A stretch of 64,000 nucleotides of DNA from Mycobacterium sp. ENV421 (GCF_002887815.1 NZ_PDHO01000004.1:186001-250000); one strand, 5' to 3'; positions 46,775-56,821 are shown, counted from the first letter of the stretch. Program-made: numbers and translations. Notes: a model not told the origin generated them from the sequence alone.

Positions 46775-49108
46775 CTAGCGGAAGACCCCGGGCAGGCTGA
46801 GCGCCGACAACGTGTCGTCGTTGAGCGGGTTGTCGTGGACCATGTACGTCCAGGTCGACGTCGGGCGGGCCAGCTTCGACAGATCGAGGCCCTGCTCCTC
46901 TTCGAGGATGTTGGCGGTTTCGAAGGTCTGCTGGGCGGCCTCGATGGCGTCGGCGGCCAGGTGCGCGAACGCGTCGACGGCCATCCGGTGGAACTCGTCG
47001 AGTGGGTTCTGCCTGCCCAGTGCGCGCAGGTGGATGCTCTCCCGGATGTCTGCCAGGTAGGCCAGGTGGTCGGCCCAGCCGCGGTCCAGGTGGAACAGCA
47101 TGATCTGGCGGCAGATCGTCTCGAGCTGGTCGTCGTCGGACGTCTCGGCCAGCTCCTCGTACCGGTCGGGCGAGAGTTCCTTGAGTTCGTTGCGCGCTGC
47201 CGGCGTGCTCAGCAGGGTGTTGCGGCGCTCGACGATGATCGCGCGCTGCTGGGCGATGAGCTGGTTGTAGCGCCAGGTGTTGGCGTGGACGTCGAGCAGC
47301 CGACCTTCGGCCACCCGCTGGGCGTGGTCCAGCAGGGCACCGGCCTTGGGGCTGGTGATCCGGCCGGTCTCGTCGGCGTCGGTGGGCAGCTTGCCCTCGT
47401 CCAGGTGCGCGACGACGACGTCGTCCTCCCAGCTGGCGAAGAACACCGACGAACCGGGATCGCCCTGCCGGCCTGCGCGGCCGCGCAGCTGGTTGTCCAG
47501 GCGCTCGGTGCGGTGCCGGCCGGTGCCGATGACGTGCAGACCGCCGAGTTCGGCGACCTTATCGTGATCGGTTTCTTCGGAGCCGCCCAGCCGGATGTCC
47601 GTACCGCGACCGGCCATCTGGGTGGACACCGTGACCGTGCCGAGCTTGCCGGCTTCGGCGATGACGGCGGCCTCTTCCTCGTCGTTCTTCGCGTTCAGCA
47701 CCACCGCCGGGACGCCGCGGCGGACCAGCCGCTCGTGCAGCTCTTCGGACTCGGCGACGTCGTGGGTGCCGACCAGGATCGGCTGACCGGTGGCATGGAC
47801 CTCGACGATGTGCTCCATGATCGCCTCGATCTTGGCCGCGGCGGTGATGTAGACGCGGTCGTCGGCGTCCTCGCGGATGTTCGGCGTGTTCGGCGGGATC
47901 GGCGAGACGCCGAGCTTGTAGAACTGGCGCAGCTGTTCGCCGGCGGCCAGCGCGGTACCGGTCATGCCGCACACCGTCGGGTACCGGTTGATCAGGGCCT
48001 GCACGGTGATGGTGTCCAGCACCTCGCCGGTCTCGGTGGTCTCGATGCCTTCCTTGGCCTCGACCGCGGCCTGCAGCCCGTCCGGCCAGCGCTGCAGCGA
48101 GGCGATCCGCCCGCGCGAGGAGTTGATCAGCTGCACGGCGCCGTCGCGGACGATGTAGTGCACGTCGCGCTGCAGCAGTACATGCGCGTGCAGGGCGACG
48201 TTCACCTCGGTCAGCGTGGTGGTGACGTGCTCCTCGGAGTAGAGGTCGATACCGCCGAGCGCGGCCTCGAGCTTCTTGGCCCCTTCGTCGGTGAGGTGCA
48301 CGTTGCGGCTGTCGGCGTCGGTGTCGTAATCGATGCCGGCGGTCAGATCGCCGACCAGCCGGACGATTTCGACCTTCGGGGTCTCACGGTGGGTGGTGCC
48401 GGCCAGCACCAGCGGCACCAGGGCCTCGTCGACCAGCACCGAGTCGGCCTCGTCGATCAGCGCGACGTCGGGGTTGGGTGACACCAGATCGGCGACATCG
48501 GTGACCAGCTGGTCGCGCAGCACGTCGAAGCCGATCTCGTTGACCGAGGCGTAGGTGACATCGCACTGGTAGGCGGCGCGGCGTTCCTGCGCGGTCGACT
48601 CGGCGGTGATCCAGCCGACCGTGAGACCCATCGACTCGATCAGCGGCGCCATCCACTCGGCGTCGCGGCGGGCCAGGTAGTCGTTGATGGTCACGACGTG
48701 GACGTTGCGCCCGGCCAGTGCGTAGCCGGCGGCAGCGATGGCACCCGAGAGGGTCTTGCCCTCACCGGTGGCCATCTCGATGACGTCCCCGGCCAGCATG
48801 CGCAGCGCACCGGACAGCTGGACATCAAACGGGCGCAGGCCGGTGGCGCGCTCGGCCGCTTCGCGGGCGATCGCCAGAAACTGCGGGATGTCGGACGACG
48901 AGGCGAGGTCTCCGAGCTCGAGCAGCTTCGCGGCCTTGGCCAGTTGCTCGTCGTCGAGGCCCTTGGCCTTCTCGTCGAACTCGGCCGAGGCGTCCACCTC
49001 GGCCATCGATTGAGCCTTGGCCTTCTCGGTGGTGGCACCGAGCATGCGCCAGAAGCCCCGGCTGATCCGGCCGGGTCCGGCAACGCTGTCCTTGCGAGTT
49101 TTCGCCAC
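46775..49108 (-). CDS. secA2: Accessory Sec ATPase SecA2
   Basis: The 777-residue ATPase exports a subset of proteins through the Sec channel. It has Walker [12 protein letters not shown], Walker [18 protein letters not shown], the QMAGRGTDI helicase motif and [15 protein letters not shown]. It is shorter than SecA1 because the C-terminal zinc-binding tail is missing and the helical wing is reduced, as in other mycobacterial SecA2. The M. tuberculosis protein as annotated is about 30 residues longer at the N-terminus. The ATG at 49108 begins [14 protein letters not shown]. pgsA2 follows 16 bases after its stop. Confidence 0.96.
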   Translation of the reverse strand: MAKTRKDSVAGPGRISRGFWRMLGATTEKAKAQSMAEVDASAEFDEKAKGLDDEQLAKAAKLLELGDLASSSDIPQFLAIAREAAERATGLRPFDVQLSGALRMLAGDVIEMATGEGKTLSGAIAAAGYALAGRNVHVVTINDYLARRDAEWMAPLIESMGLTVGWITAESTAQERRAAYQCDVTYASVNEIGFDVLRDQLVTDVADLVSPNPDVALIDEADSVLVDEALVPLVLAGTTHRETPKVEIVRLVGDLTAGIDYDTDADSRNVHLTDEGAKKLEAALGGIDLYSEEHVTTTLTEVNVALHAHVLLQRDVHYIVRDGAVQLINSSRGRIASLQRWPDGLQAAVEAKEGIETTETGEVLDTITVQALINRYPTVCGMTGTALAAGEQLRQFYKLGVSPIPPNTPNIREDADDRVYITAAAKIEAIMEHIVEVHATGQPILVGTHDVAESEELHERLVRRGVPAVVLNAKNDEEEAAVIAEAGKLGTVTVSTQMAGRGTDIRLGGSEETDHDKVAELGGLHVIGTGRHRTERLDNQLRGRAGRQGDPGSSVFFASWEDDVVVAHLDEGKLPTDADETGRITSPKAGALLDHAQRVAEGRLLDVHANTWRYNQLIAQQRAIIVERRNTLLSTPAARNELKELSPDRYEELAETSDDDQLETICRQIMLFHLDRGWADHLAYLADIRESIHLRALGRQNPLDEFHRMAVDAFAHLAADAIEAAQQTFETANILEEEQGLDLSKLARPTSTWTYMVHDNPLNDDTLSALSLPGVFR

Positions 49109-49334
49109 GGGTCAACGGTACCGTCGGCGCCTTGGCCGACGGCGGAGCACTCGGCGCTGGTGCGTTCGCCGCGCCGTCCCACCCCGCGCGCCGCGCGACC
49201 GTCGTTCTCGGACCTGGCGGTTATCTTTGCGTCACTGCCCGCGGTTCAACCCGGGGACGGGTCTGACGACGCACCGGAACTCACATTTCGCCAGTCATCT
49301 GACACACACGCGCGCCTTCCCCGGGATGCCGGGG

Positions 49335-49340
49335 TAGGTT
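49335..49340 (+). promoter_or_regulatory. -10 candidate for bacA; contents of 49109-49398
   Basis: TAGGTT lies 58 bases before the bacA start. The 290-base gap between secA2 and bacA otherwise shows no gene or strong hairpin; M. tuberculosis has ilvG (Rv1820) at this place. Confidence 0.35.
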
Positions 49341-49398
49341 CGCCGGGAAGCCGGCTGATCGGGCGTCGCGTGGTCGGCGCCGCAGGAGGAGAAGCACG

Positions 49399-51312
49399 TT
49401 GGAGATGTTCCACCCGTCCATGGACTGGGGACACGAGCTGGTCCCGTCCCTGATCTGGATTGCCAAGGCATGGGGCATCAGCGCCGTACTGAGCCTGATC
49501 GTGCTGTTCTTGCTGGCCCGGTACACGGTGTGGGGCCGGCAGTACTGGCGGATCACCGGGGATTACTTCACCGGCCGGCAGAGCATCAGGGTGTGGATCT
49601 GGATCGCCGTGCTGTTGCTCTCGACGATCATCTCGGTGCGCCTCGACGTCCTGCTCAGTTACTACAGCAATGACCTGTTTACGTCGCTGCAGGTCGCGTT
49701 CCAGGGCGCGGGCGGCGGCAACGAGGAAGTTCGCCAGTCCGGTATCGACGGATTCTGGGCGGCGCTGATCCTGTTCGGCATCCTGGCGACCATCTACATC
49801 AGCCGGGTGATGCTGGACATCTACCTGATGCAGCGGTTCATCATTCGCTGGCGGGTATGGCTCACCGACCGGCTCACCTGCGACTGGCTCGACGACCACG
49901 CCTACTACCGCACCCGGTTCACCGACAGCGACATCGACAACCCCGACCAGCGCATCCAGTACGACATCGACATCTTCACCGCCGGGGTTGGGTCCTCGCC
50001 GAACACGCCGATGATCGGCAGCTCCAGCACGCTGCTGTTCGGCGCGATCAACTCGTTGGTGACGGTGGTGTCGTTCACCGTGATCTTGTGGAACCTGTCG
50101 GGTCCGCTGACGTTCCTCGGCGTCACCCTGGGGCACGCGCTGTTCTGGGTGGTGCTGGTCTACGTGTTCGTCGCGACGGTCATCGCGTTCTGGATCGGCC
50201 ATCCGCTGATCCGGCTCAGTTTCCGCAACGAGCTCACCAACGCCGTCTTCCGTTACGCGCTGGTCCGGCTGCGCGATTCGGCCGAGGCTGTCGGCTTCTA
50301 TCGCGGCGAGAACGCCGAGCGGGGACTGCTGCGCACCAAGTTCGCCCAGATCATTTCCAACTACAAGCGCTATGTGAATCGCACGATCGCGCTGACCGGG
50401 TGGAACCTGTCGATGAGCCAGATCATCAACCCGCTACCGCTGGTGATCCAGGCGCCTCGGCTGTTCGCCGGGCAGATCGACCTCGGTGACGTCACCCAGT
50501 CGTCGAGCGCATTCGGGTCGATCCACGACTCGCTGTCGTTCTTCCGCAACGCCTACGACTCGTTCGCCTCCTACCGGGCGGCCATCATCCGTCTGCACGG
50601 CCTGGTGGAAACCAACGCCGAGGCGCGCGAGCTGCCCAAGCTGACGACGGTCACCAGCACTGACGGTTCGGTGGAACTTCGCCGGGTCGAGGTCCGCACG
50701 CCAAGTGGCAGCCAGCTCGTCGACCCGATCGACCTGCGGCTGGAGCCGGGCGAGACGCTGGTCATCACCGGGCCGTCGGGTGCCGGCAAGACCACGCTGC
50801 TGCGCAGCCTGGCCCAGCTGTGGCCGTTCACCTCCGGCACCCTCTGCCGTCCCGAGGACGACCACACCATGTTCCTGTCGCAGATGCCCTACGTCCCGCT
50901 GGGCGATCTGCGGACCGTGGTGTCCTACCCGGCTACCTCCGGGAAGATCAGCGACGACGACCTGCAACATGCGCTGACCAAGGTCGCCCTGTCGCACTTG
51001 ACGATTCGCCTCAACGAGTCGCAGGACTGGGCCAAGGTGCTGTCGCCGGGCGAGCAACAGCGCATCGCGTTCGCCCGCGTGCTGCTGACCAAACCGAAGG
51101 CGGTCTTCCTCGACGAGGCCACCTCGGCGCTGGACGAGGGGCTGGAGTTCGCGCTCTACGACATGGTGCGCACCGAACTACCGGACACCATCCTGGTCAG
51201 CGTCAGCCACCGCAGCACCGTCGAGCAACACCACGTCAGGCACCTGGAACTGCTCGGCGAGGGCCAGTGGCGCCTCGGCCACGTCGAGGGTAACGAGCCC
51301 GCTACCGTTTAG
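49399..51312 (+). CDS. bacA: BacA/SbmA-type ABC importer, permease fused to ATPase (Rv1819c-like)
   Basis: The 637-residue protein has an SbmA/BacA membrane domain of six helices (about 20-350; [17 protein letters not shown] and [22 protein letters not shown] in parts). An ABC ATPase is fused behind it, with Walker [10 protein letters not shown], signature [13 protein letters not shown] and Walker [13 protein letters not shown]. The homologue Rv1819c imports hydrophilic compounds including cobalamin and bleomycin through a large water-filled cavity. A strong AGGAGG sits nine bases before TTG 49399; ATG 49405 is two codons later, so either may start it. Its stop overlaps the convergent flavoprotein stop by four bases. 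Confidence 0.94.
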   Translation: MEMFHPSMDWGHELVPSLIWIAKAWGISAVLSLIVLFLLARYTVWGRQYWRITGDYFTGRQSIRVWIWIAVLLLSTIISVRLDVLLSYYSNDLFTSLQVAFQGAGGGNEEVRQSGIDGFWAALILFGILATIYISRVMLDIYLMQRFIIRWRVWLTDRLTCDWLDDHAYYRTRFTDSDIDNPDQRIQYDIDIFTAGVGSSPNTPMIGSSSTLLFGAINSLVTVVSFTVILWNLSGPLTFLGVTLGHALFWVVLVYVFVATVIAFWIGHPLIRLSFRNELTNAVFRYALVRLRDSAEAVGFYRGENAERGLLRTKFAQIISNYKRYVNRTIALTGWNLSMSQIINPLPLVIQAPRLFAGQIDLGDVTQSSSAFGSIHDSLSFFRNAYDSFASYRAAIIRLHGLVETNAEARELPKLTTVTSTDGSVELRRVEVRTPSGSQLVDPIDLRLEPGETLVITGPSGAGKTTLLRSLAQLWPFTSGTLCRPEDDHTMFLSQMPYVPLGDLRTVVSYPATSGKISDDDLQHALTKVALSHLTIRLNESQDWAKVLSPGEQQRIAFARVLLTKPKAVFLDEATSALDEGLEFALYDMVRTELPDTILVSVSHRSTVEQHHVRHLELLGEGQWRLGHVEGNEPATV

Positions 51313-52787
51313 CCTGCGGCGCTGGCACTTTCGGCGGCCACCGTGGCGGCGTGCGTTCCGGCGCGTCGCCCGAAGAAGGAGCCCTCCCCCAGCTGGGTGC
51401 CGCTGGCGTAGCCCTTGCCGTCCTGGGCGATGTTGGACGCGCACGCGCCCGCCGCGTACAGGCCCGGAATCACGCTGCCGTCGGCGCGCAACACCTCGCC
51501 GTCGACGTCGGTGGCCAGACCGCCGACGGTGAAGCCGGAGTACATCGCTTTGCCCAGCGTCAGGTCGAAGGCGCCCCACGGCCCCTTGTCTTGCGGCGCA
51601 AGGAATTCCGGCTGCTTGTGGAACTCCGGATCCTCACCCTTGGCGGCGTGCTCGTTGTAGTTGTTCAGCGTCTCGACGAGGTTGCCCGTCGGGATGCCCA
51701 GCGCCGCCTCCATCTCCTCGACCGTCTCCCAGCCGTCGATAAAGGTGATCAGCGGGATCTCCGGGCGCTGCATGTGCGCCTCGTCGACGATCAGGTACGC
51801 CGCGCTGTCCGGCTGGTCCATCACGAAACCCGACGTGCGCGAATGGTAGGAGTCTTCGGTGACGAACCGCTTGCCCTCCTTGTTGACGATGATTCCGGTC
51901 AGCAGGATCGACGGGGGGTAGACGGGCGCGGTGATGAAGATCTGGTCCATGTGCTTGGTGGCCCCGCCCGCCGATTCGCCGAGGCGGATGCCCAGGCCGT
52001 CGTCGTAGGTGTTGCCGAGCACGAACGGCTTCTCGGCGAGTTTCGGCGTGAGCGCGGCGACCATCTCGGGATTCATCACGAAACCGCCCGCGGCGATCAC
52101 CACCGCCTTGGCCCGGATCACGCCGGTCTCGGTGAACTTCTTCCACGAGACGCCGACGACGGACTCGTCCTCGACGACGAGATTCGTTGCGCCCGTTTCA
52201 TAACGGATCTGCACACCCAGTTCTGCTGCCCGCTTGAGCAGCAGATCGATGACCATCGCCGCGCCCTGGGTGTCACCGGGCACCGGGACCTTGTGGCCGC
52301 GCGGGGCGGGCACCGCCATGTTCTTGTACGGCCACACCTTCTCGTTGCCGGTGAACATCAGCCCCTCGGTGTTGGGCTGGATCACCGCCTTCTCCGGGTA
52401 GTAGCTGCGCTCGAACGCGATCCCCAACTCCTCGAGCCAGTTGAAATGCTCGACGCTGCCTTCGCAGTAGGCGCGGATCTTGTCGAGTTCGGGCTCGCGC
52501 GACACCGCGACGAGGTACTTGTACATCTCTTCGACGCTGTCGGCATGCCCGGTGGCCTGCTGAACGGCGGTTCCGCCACCGAGGTAGAAGTGGCCGCCGG
52601 CCATCGAGGTGGTGCCGCCGGCGACCGCGGCACGCTCGAGCACCAACACTCGCGCGCCGGCGGCCGCGGCGCTGACCGCCGCACATCCGCCCCCGATGCC
52701 GAAACCGATCACCACGACGTCGACCTCGTCGGACCAGTCGGTCACATCCGAGGCGGCGACGGTCGCGGGAATGTCCAGGCCACTCAT
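51309..52787 (-). CDS. FAD-dependent dehydrogenase of the fumarate reductase/3-ketosteroid dehydrogenase type (Rv1817-like)
   Basis: The 492-residue flavoprotein has the dinucleotide motif [20 protein letters not shown] near residue 28, the cap-domain segment [10 protein letters not shown], and the C-terminal FAD segment [22 protein letters not shown]. Family members dehydrogenate or hydroxylate saturated substrates, including 3-ketosteroids. Rv1817 has been called a possible flavoprotein without known substrate. The ATG at 52787 overlaps the VOC gene stop by four bases (ATGA). The operon promoter carries a KstR-type operator, so a steroid-derived substrate is likely, by inference. Confidence 0.85.
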   Translation of the reverse strand: MSGLDIPATVAASDVTDWSDEVDVVVIGFGIGGGCAAVSAAAAGARVLVLERAAVAGGTTSMAGGHFYLGGGTAVQQATGHADSVEEMYKYLVAVSREPELDKIRAYCEGSVEHFNWLEELGIAFERSYYPEKAVIQPNTEGLMFTGNEKVWPYKNMAVPAPRGHKVPVPGDTQGAAMVIDLLLKRAAELGVQIRYETGATNLVVEDESVVGVSWKKFTETGVIRAKAVVIAAGGFVMNPEMVAALTPKLAEKPFVLGNTYDDGLGIRLGESAGGATKHMDQIFITAPVYPPSILLTGIIVNKEGKRFVTEDSYHSRTSGFVMDQPDSAAYLIVDEAHMQRPEIPLITFIDGWETVEEMEAALGIPTGNLVETLNNYNEHAAKGEDPEFHKQPEFLAPQDKGPWGAFDLTLGKAMYSGFTVGGLATDVDGEVLRADGSVIPGLYAAGACASNIAQDGKGYASGTQLGEGSFFGRRAGTHAATVAAESASAAG

Positions 52788-53275
52788 TGCTGCTCCTGTT
52801 TCACATAGTCGAAGAACGTGCGGATGTCGTCGGGGATGTAGGCGATTTCGAGGTAGGGCACGCCGGCCGCGGCGGCGGACAGGTACGCGAACCGCATGCC
52901 GCCGGGCATCACCCCGCGAGCGACGATCTCCGCCGTCGGACCGCTGCCGGTCAGCGCGGCGTCGAACGCGTCGGTGTCGGGAACCTCCACGCAGATGTGG
53001 TGCAGCCCGGGGCCGCTGTGGTCCAGGAACTCGGTGTAGATGCTCTCGCCACGCGTCGGTGCGATGAGTTCGAGCTGGGTGTCGCCGGCGTAGCTCAACG
53101 AGATGTCGGCGTGGTAGTCGGCGGGGCGGCCGCGGTGTTCGCAGGTGTCCGGCCCGAAGTGCACATCGGGCATGCGAATCCATTTCCTGGCCCCGAGCAG
53201 CGTGGTCAGGGCCGCCTCGGTGGCGTCCAGGTCGCGGGTCACCCACGCGATCTGGACAGGTGTCTGGTCGGTCAT
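52784..53275 (-). CDS. VOC-superfamily protein (glyoxalase-like), first gene of flavoprotein operon
   Basis: The 163-residue protein has two beta-alpha-beta-beta-beta modules of the vicinal oxygen chelate fold: VQIAWVTRDLDATEAALTTLLGARKW, TQLELIAPTRGESIY, and LHHICVEVPDTDAFDAAL in parts. Candidate metal ligands are H in LHHI and E in YLEIAY. Such folds serve isomerases, dioxygenases and carrier proteins. The ATG at 53275 stands seven bases after TATCCT, so the mRNA is probably leaderless. It is coupled to the flavoprotein gene and lies under the KstR-type box at 53310-53323. Confidence 0.82.
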   Translation of the reverse strand: MTDQTPVQIAWVTRDLDATEAALTTLLGARKWIRMPDVHFGPDTCEHRGRPADYHADISLSYAGDTQLELIAPTRGESIYTEFLDHSGPGLHHICVEVPDTDAFDAALTGSGPTAEIVARGVMPGGMRFAYLSAAAAGVPYLEIAYIPDDIRTFFDYVKQEQQ

Positions 53276-53282
53276 CGGTTCG

Positions 53283-53288
53283 AGGATA
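53283..53288 (-). promoter_or_regulatory. -10 box of the VOC-flavoprotein operon
   Basis: TATCCT on the minus strand ends eight positions before the A of the start codon, with CGAACCG between. A leaderless transcript starting at 53275 is likely. Confidence 0.55.
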
Positions 53289-53309
53289 TCCCCGGCCCGC
53301 CGGTGTGGC

Positions 53310-53323
53310 TAGAACGTGTTCTA
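53310..53323. promoter_or_regulatory. KstR-type steroid-regulon operator
   Basis: TAGAACGTGTTCTA fits the published mycobacterial KstR consensus TNNAACNNGTTNNA at every fixed position and is palindromic, extending to C/G on either side. It is centred about 41 bases upstream of the predicted transcription start of the VOC-flavoprotein operon, over the -35 zone, and overlaps the stop codon of the TetR gene. Confidence 0.7.
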
Positions 53324-54031
53324 GTTTTGCCCGCCCGCGGTCAGCAGGTCGACGGCCAGGTGCAGCTGCTCGTCGAACAATGCCCGAGGATCGGTGAAGG
53401 TGTCGCTGCCGTACTGACCGAACACCTCGAGGCTGATGGCCCCGATGATCATGGCCCAGATCGCGGTGCACCGGATCACCAGCGCATCGTCACCGGGGAA
53501 GCCGAACTCGTCCCGCACATGGATCAGGTCGGTCGACATCGGTTGAGCCGCATGGTGTTCCGTCAAGGCGATATCGCCGGTGGCCACACCGGTGGCGACC
53601 GCGTCGAACAGCATGCCGATCACCCTCGTGCCCGGTCCGGTGGTCAGCTCGGCCGGGGCGTGATAGCCCGGCACAGGGCTGCCGTACAGCAGCGCCCACT
53701 CGGCGGGCTGGTCCAGCGCCCAGCCGCGGATCGCGTGGGCGATGGTCGCGACGTCGGCCCGCCAGCCGCCGTCGGCGGCCACCCGCGCCTGTCCGACCGC
53801 GTCGGCGAGGTCGGAGTAGGCATCGATCAGCAGGAGGGTCAGCAGCGCATCGCGGCTGGCGACATAGCGGTACACCGCCGAGGACACCATGCCCAGCTCG
53901 CGGGCGATAGCCCGCACCGACAGTCCGGCCGCCCCCACGGTCGCCAGCTGCCGGCGTCCCAGCTCGACGATCTGGGCTTCGATGCGCTGCCGCGTGTCCT
54001 CGCGTTTCCCCACGCGCCGAGTCTGACACAT
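53321..54031 (-). CDS. TetR-family regulator (Rv1816-like)
   Basis: The 236-residue regulator has an N-terminal helix-turn-helix (about 18-62: IVELGRRQLATVGAAGLSVRAIARELGM in parts, then SSAVYRYVASRDALLTLLL). A ligand domain contains WALLYGSPVPGYHAP, which matches recalled Rv1816. The start MCQTRRVGKRED at ATG 54031 also agrees with that protein. Its ligand is unknown. A perfect palindrome lies 50 bases upstream, between it and the divergent nitroreductase-like gene. KstR itself is another TetR protein and is not this one. Confidence 0.9.
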   Translation of the reverse strand: MCQTRRVGKREDTRQRIEAQIVELGRRQLATVGAAGLSVRAIARELGMVSSAVYRYVASRDALLTLLLIDAYSDLADAVGQARVAADGGWRADVATIAHAIRGWALDQPAEWALLYGSPVPGYHAPAELTTGPGTRVIGMLFDAVATGVATGDIALTEHHAAQPMSTDLIHVRDEFGFPGDDALVIRCTAIWAMIIGAISLEVFGQYGSDTFTDPRALFDEQLHLAVDLLTAGGQN

Positions 54032-54080
54032 CCGAGATCACTGCTCTTGTTTTTCGCGCACCCGGCTGGCATCCTCGTGG

Positions 54081-54097
54081 TGAGAGCACCGCTCTCA
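54081..54097. promoter_or_regulatory. Palindrome between TetR and nitroreductase-like genes
   Basis: TGAGAGC-ACC-GCTCTCA is a perfect dyad with seven-base arms. It lies 50 bases from the TetR start and 27 from the divergent gene's start, the usual place of a TetR autoregulatory operator. Confidence 0.6.
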
Positions 54098-54123
54098 AAT
54101 CTTCGAGTCGATGGGACACCGCC

Positions 54124-54564
54124 ATGAATGCGCACTACGACCGTCCGAACGCCGCCGCCCGGGCGGCCAACGCCGTCATCCGCCGGCTCGCCGAGGCGGG
54201 GATCAGCATCGCGGGCACGCGCGCGCTACGCGTGCGGGGCCGTAAATCCGGCGCACTGCACAGTGTGGTCGTCAACGTGCTGCGGGTCGGCGACACCGAG
54301 TACCTGGTCTCCCCGCGGGGCAACACCCAGTGGGCACGCAATGCGCGGGCAGCAGGCGAAGTGGAACTGGGCCCGCGCTGGCGTCGCACCGCGGTCACCC
54401 TCACCGAGGTCGACGACGACGCCAAGCCGGCCCTGCTCAAGAGCTATCTCGACCGGTGGTACTGGGAGGTCAAGGGCCACATCGCCGGCCTCACACCGGA
54501 CTCGACGACCGCCGAATTGCGTTCGGCCGCACCGAAAGTCCCGGTGTTCGCGCTCGCACGCTAG
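54124..54564 (+). CDS. Deazaflavin (F420)-dependent nitroreductase-family protein
   Basis: The 146-residue protein belongs to the Ddn/FDOR-A-type split beta-barrel family. It has LRVRGRKSGALHSVVVNVLRVGDTEYLVSPRG in parts, with the loop that binds the F420 phosphate, and NTQWARNARAAGEVELG, then FALAR at the C-terminus. Members reduce quinones or nitro compounds with reduced F420. It diverges from the TetR gene across the palindrome at 54081-54097, and is probably that regulator's target. Its stop overlaps the convergent protease stop by four bases. Confidence 0.85.
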   Translation: MNAHYDRPNAAARAANAVIRRLAEAGISIAGTRALRVRGRKSGALHSVVVNVLRVGDTEYLVSPRGNTQWARNARAAGEVELGPRWRRTAVTLTEVDDDAKPALLKSYLDRWYWEVKGHIAGLTPDSTTAELRSAAPKVPVFALAR

Positions 54565-55253
54565 TTGGCGTTGGCTTCCTCGGCGGCAGCCACGTTGACG
54601 ACGTCGGCGCCGGCGCGCACCTGCTGGCTGGTGGCGACCCACGACACCGCCGCGGGCAGGTTGCCCCAGGTGCTGTTGAACAGTCCGATGATGACGGCCT
54701 TGTTGTTGTCGACCGGCATGTACACCGGGCCGCCGGAGTCGCCCTTCTGGCTGACCACGCCGTTCTCCATGGTGAACCAGCCGTTGTTGACCCGCTCGAT
54801 CGATCCGCAGCTCTCGCCGGTGATCACGCCGAAGTGGCAGACCGGCTGGCCGTTGGCCATCGGCGGGGCGGCGTCGGCGACCAGCTGGCGGCCGCCGGGA
54901 AGAATGTTGTTGACCGCGACGTCGGCGGCCAACGTGATGGTCTCGTAGTCGGAGATCACCTGGTCGGTGCGCACCACGGCGCCGTCAGGGGTGTTGTCCT
55001 GGAATGCCGACACCATGCCGATGAAGTGGCCGTCGCGATCCGTGACCGGCCCGTCGGCCCGGCAGTGACCGGCCGAGTAGGCGATGCGCGCCACCGGATC
55101 CACGTAGCCGAGGGTGCAGACGTTGCTGGCCTGGCGGATCTCCATCCCGGGCGAGACGACCACACCGGGTGTCGCGTGGGCCAGCGGGGCGATGATCGCG
55201 GACGCGGCCAGAGCCGCGGCGGTGGAGACGAATCCCAGCGAAAAACGAGTCAC
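54561..55253 (-). CDS. Secreted chymotrypsin-like serine protease (Rv1815-like)
   Basis: The 230-residue protein has a signal peptide (1-27, cleavage near AHA-TPG) and an S1-type protease core. The catalytic histidine is H63 in YSAGHCRAD and the serine is S172 in KGDSGGPVY; an aspartate in LAADVAV or ISDYE is the likely third residue. Two cysteine pairs (46/64 and 138/148) may form disulfides. It matches Rv1815 in position, and similar proteins resist oxidative stress. The start is GTG 55253. Confidence 0.83.
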   Translation of the reverse strand: MTRFSLGFVSTAAALAASAIIAPLAHATPGVVVSPGMEIRQASNVCTLGYVDPVARIAYSAGHCRADGPVTDRDGHFIGMVSAFQDNTPDGAVVRTDQVISDYETITLAADVAVNNILPGGRQLVADAAPPMANGQPVCHFGVITGESCGSIERVNNGWFTMENGVVSQKGDSGGPVYMPVDNNKAVIIGLFNSTWGNLPAAVSWVATSQQVRAGADVVNVAAAEEANAN

Positions 55254-55405
55254 CCTACACCCCGATCGGTCGGCGGTACGTCAAGGACGCGCCGCGGAAG
55301 TATCTCGACTGTGTATCGGCGCCGATTTCAAATCGTTACCAACGAACTATGGCGTACCCGGCGTGTCGTCGCAGGAATCGCCGCAGATGGGGTTAAAAGC
55401 CGGAG

Positions 55406-56821
55406 TTAGGAGTCGAACCCCAGGCCCAGCCGGTCGAGGGTGCGCAGGATGAGGTTGCGTTTGCCCTCGTTGTGATCGGCCCGGTCCAACGACCACCGGG
55501 TGGCCTGAATCCCCACGCTGGCCACCGGTTCGGGTGGGAACGGCAGCGGCTTGCGGTTGACCATCTCCAGCTCGGTCCGCTCGGTGGGGTGACCGTCGAG
55601 CAGGTCCAGACAGACGTCGGCGGCGAACCGGGCGGCGCCGACACCCAGACCGGTGAATCCGTTGACGTAGGCGATCCGGCCTCGCCCGGCCAGCCCCCAG
55701 TGCGCACAGAACCGGGTGTTGGTGTCGATCGCACCGGCCCAGCGGTGGCTGAACCGGACATCCTCGAGTTGCGGGAACGTGATGAAGAAGTGCGCGGCCA
55801 ACTTGCGGTAGCTCTCGGGCCGGTCTTCGTACATCGAGTCGACGCGGCGACCGTAGTGATAGACGGCGTCATAGCCGCCCCAGACGATCCGGTTGTCCGC
55901 CGAAAGGCGGTAGTAGTGGAACTGGTTGGCACTGTCGCCGATGCCCTGTCGGTGGCGCCACCCGATGCGCTCCAACTGGTCGCTCGTGAGCGGTTCGGTG
56001 GACAGCACATAGTCGTACACCGGAATCGTGTGGAACCGATTTCGCTTCAGCAGGCTCGGAAACACGTTGGTGGCCAACACAACCTGGTCGGCCTGGAGCA
56101 CCCCGGCGGACGTCTCGACCCGGATCCCCCGCTGTTCGCGTTGTACCGACGTCGCCGCGGTGTGTTCGAAGACCTCGACCCCGGCCTCCGAGCAGGCCCG
56201 GGCGAGTTCGAAGACCAGCCGGGCCGGATGGACGATCGCGCAGGTGTCGGTCGCCCACAGTCCGGCCTGATAGGTCGGTGAGGCGACCTCGGCGCGCACG
56301 GCCGCCTGATCCAGGAACCGGCCCTCGCCGTCGTCGGCGCCCTCGGCCAGCCACTCGACCTGATGCGGTTCGGTGGCGACGGTGAGCATGCCGGTGCGCT
56401 CCCAGTCCACGTTCATGCCATAGGACGCGATATCGGCCTGCATGCCGTCGAGGTTGGCCAGGCCGAGCTTCTCCAGGCGGTCGAACTCGGTGGGCCAGCG
56501 CGACTTTCCGTTCTCGGCACCGTGGGTGATGCTGGCCTCGACGAAGCCGCCGTTGCGTCCCGATGCCGCCCAACCGACCCGTTCGGCTTCGATCAGCACC
56601 ACCCGCGCCCCGGGGTTGCGCGCCTTTGCGTGCAGAGCCGACCACAGTCCGGCATAGCCGCCGCCGACCACCAACAGGTCACACGTCAGGTCGCCGGACA
56701 GCCGGGGGTAGTCGGGACGGCCGACCAGCGACGAGTCCAGCCACATCGATCCGAACGCGGCGGAGCCCAGCGCCCGGGCGATCAGGGCGGGATCGACGTC
56801 GCGATCAAATACGGTCTGCAC
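55406..56821 (-). CDS. FAD-dependent oxidoreductase of the DAO (glycine/D-amino acid oxidase) family
   Basis: The 471-residue flavoprotein has LLVVGGGYAGLWSALHAK and the second glycine motif ERVGWAASGRNGGF typical of DAO/PuuB-type amine oxidases, and a C-terminal GFTGLGVGAARFAADV. Such enzymes oxidise amino acids or polyamines, often within catabolic loci. The GTG at 56821 starts just after the antiporter stop (28 bases); a longer frame overlapping that gene is not supported. No aminotransferase or transporter is beside it, so the substrate is unknown. A 152-base gap to the protease gene shows nothing certain. Confidence 0.85.
   Translation of the reverse strand: MQTVFDRDVDPALIARALGSAAFGSMWLDSSLVGRPDYPRLSGDLTCDLLVVGGGYAGLWSALHAKARNPGARVVLIEAERVGWAASGRNGGFVEASITHGAENGKSRWPTEFDRLEKLGLANLDGMQADIASYGMNVDWERTGMLTVATEPHQVEWLAEGADDGEGRFLDQAAVRAEVASPTYQAGLWATDTCAIVHPARLVFELARACSEAGVEVFEHTAATSVQREQRGIRVETSAGVLQADQVVLATNVFPSLLKRNRFHTIPVYDYVLSTEPLTSDQLERIGWRHRQGIGDSANQFHYYRLSADNRIVWGGYDAVYHYGRRVDSMYEDRPESYRKLAAHFFITFPQLEDVRFSHRWAGAIDTNTRFCAHWGLAGRGRIAYVNGFTGLGVGAARFAADVCLDLLDGHPTERTELEMVNRKPLPFPPEPVASVGIQATRWSLDRADHNEGKRNLILRTLDRLGLGFDS

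Noticed and set aside
52788..53471. N-terminal extension of the flavoprotein frame to 53471
   Set aside because: The extra 228 residues lie in another frame of the VOC gene and are Arg/His-rich noise. The ATG at 52787 with ATGA overlap is the real start.
55380..55440. tRNA-like string GGAGTCGAACC near 55408-55420
   Set aside because: It is part of the DAO-family coding end. No acceptor stem, anticodon arm or D arm can be drawn around it.
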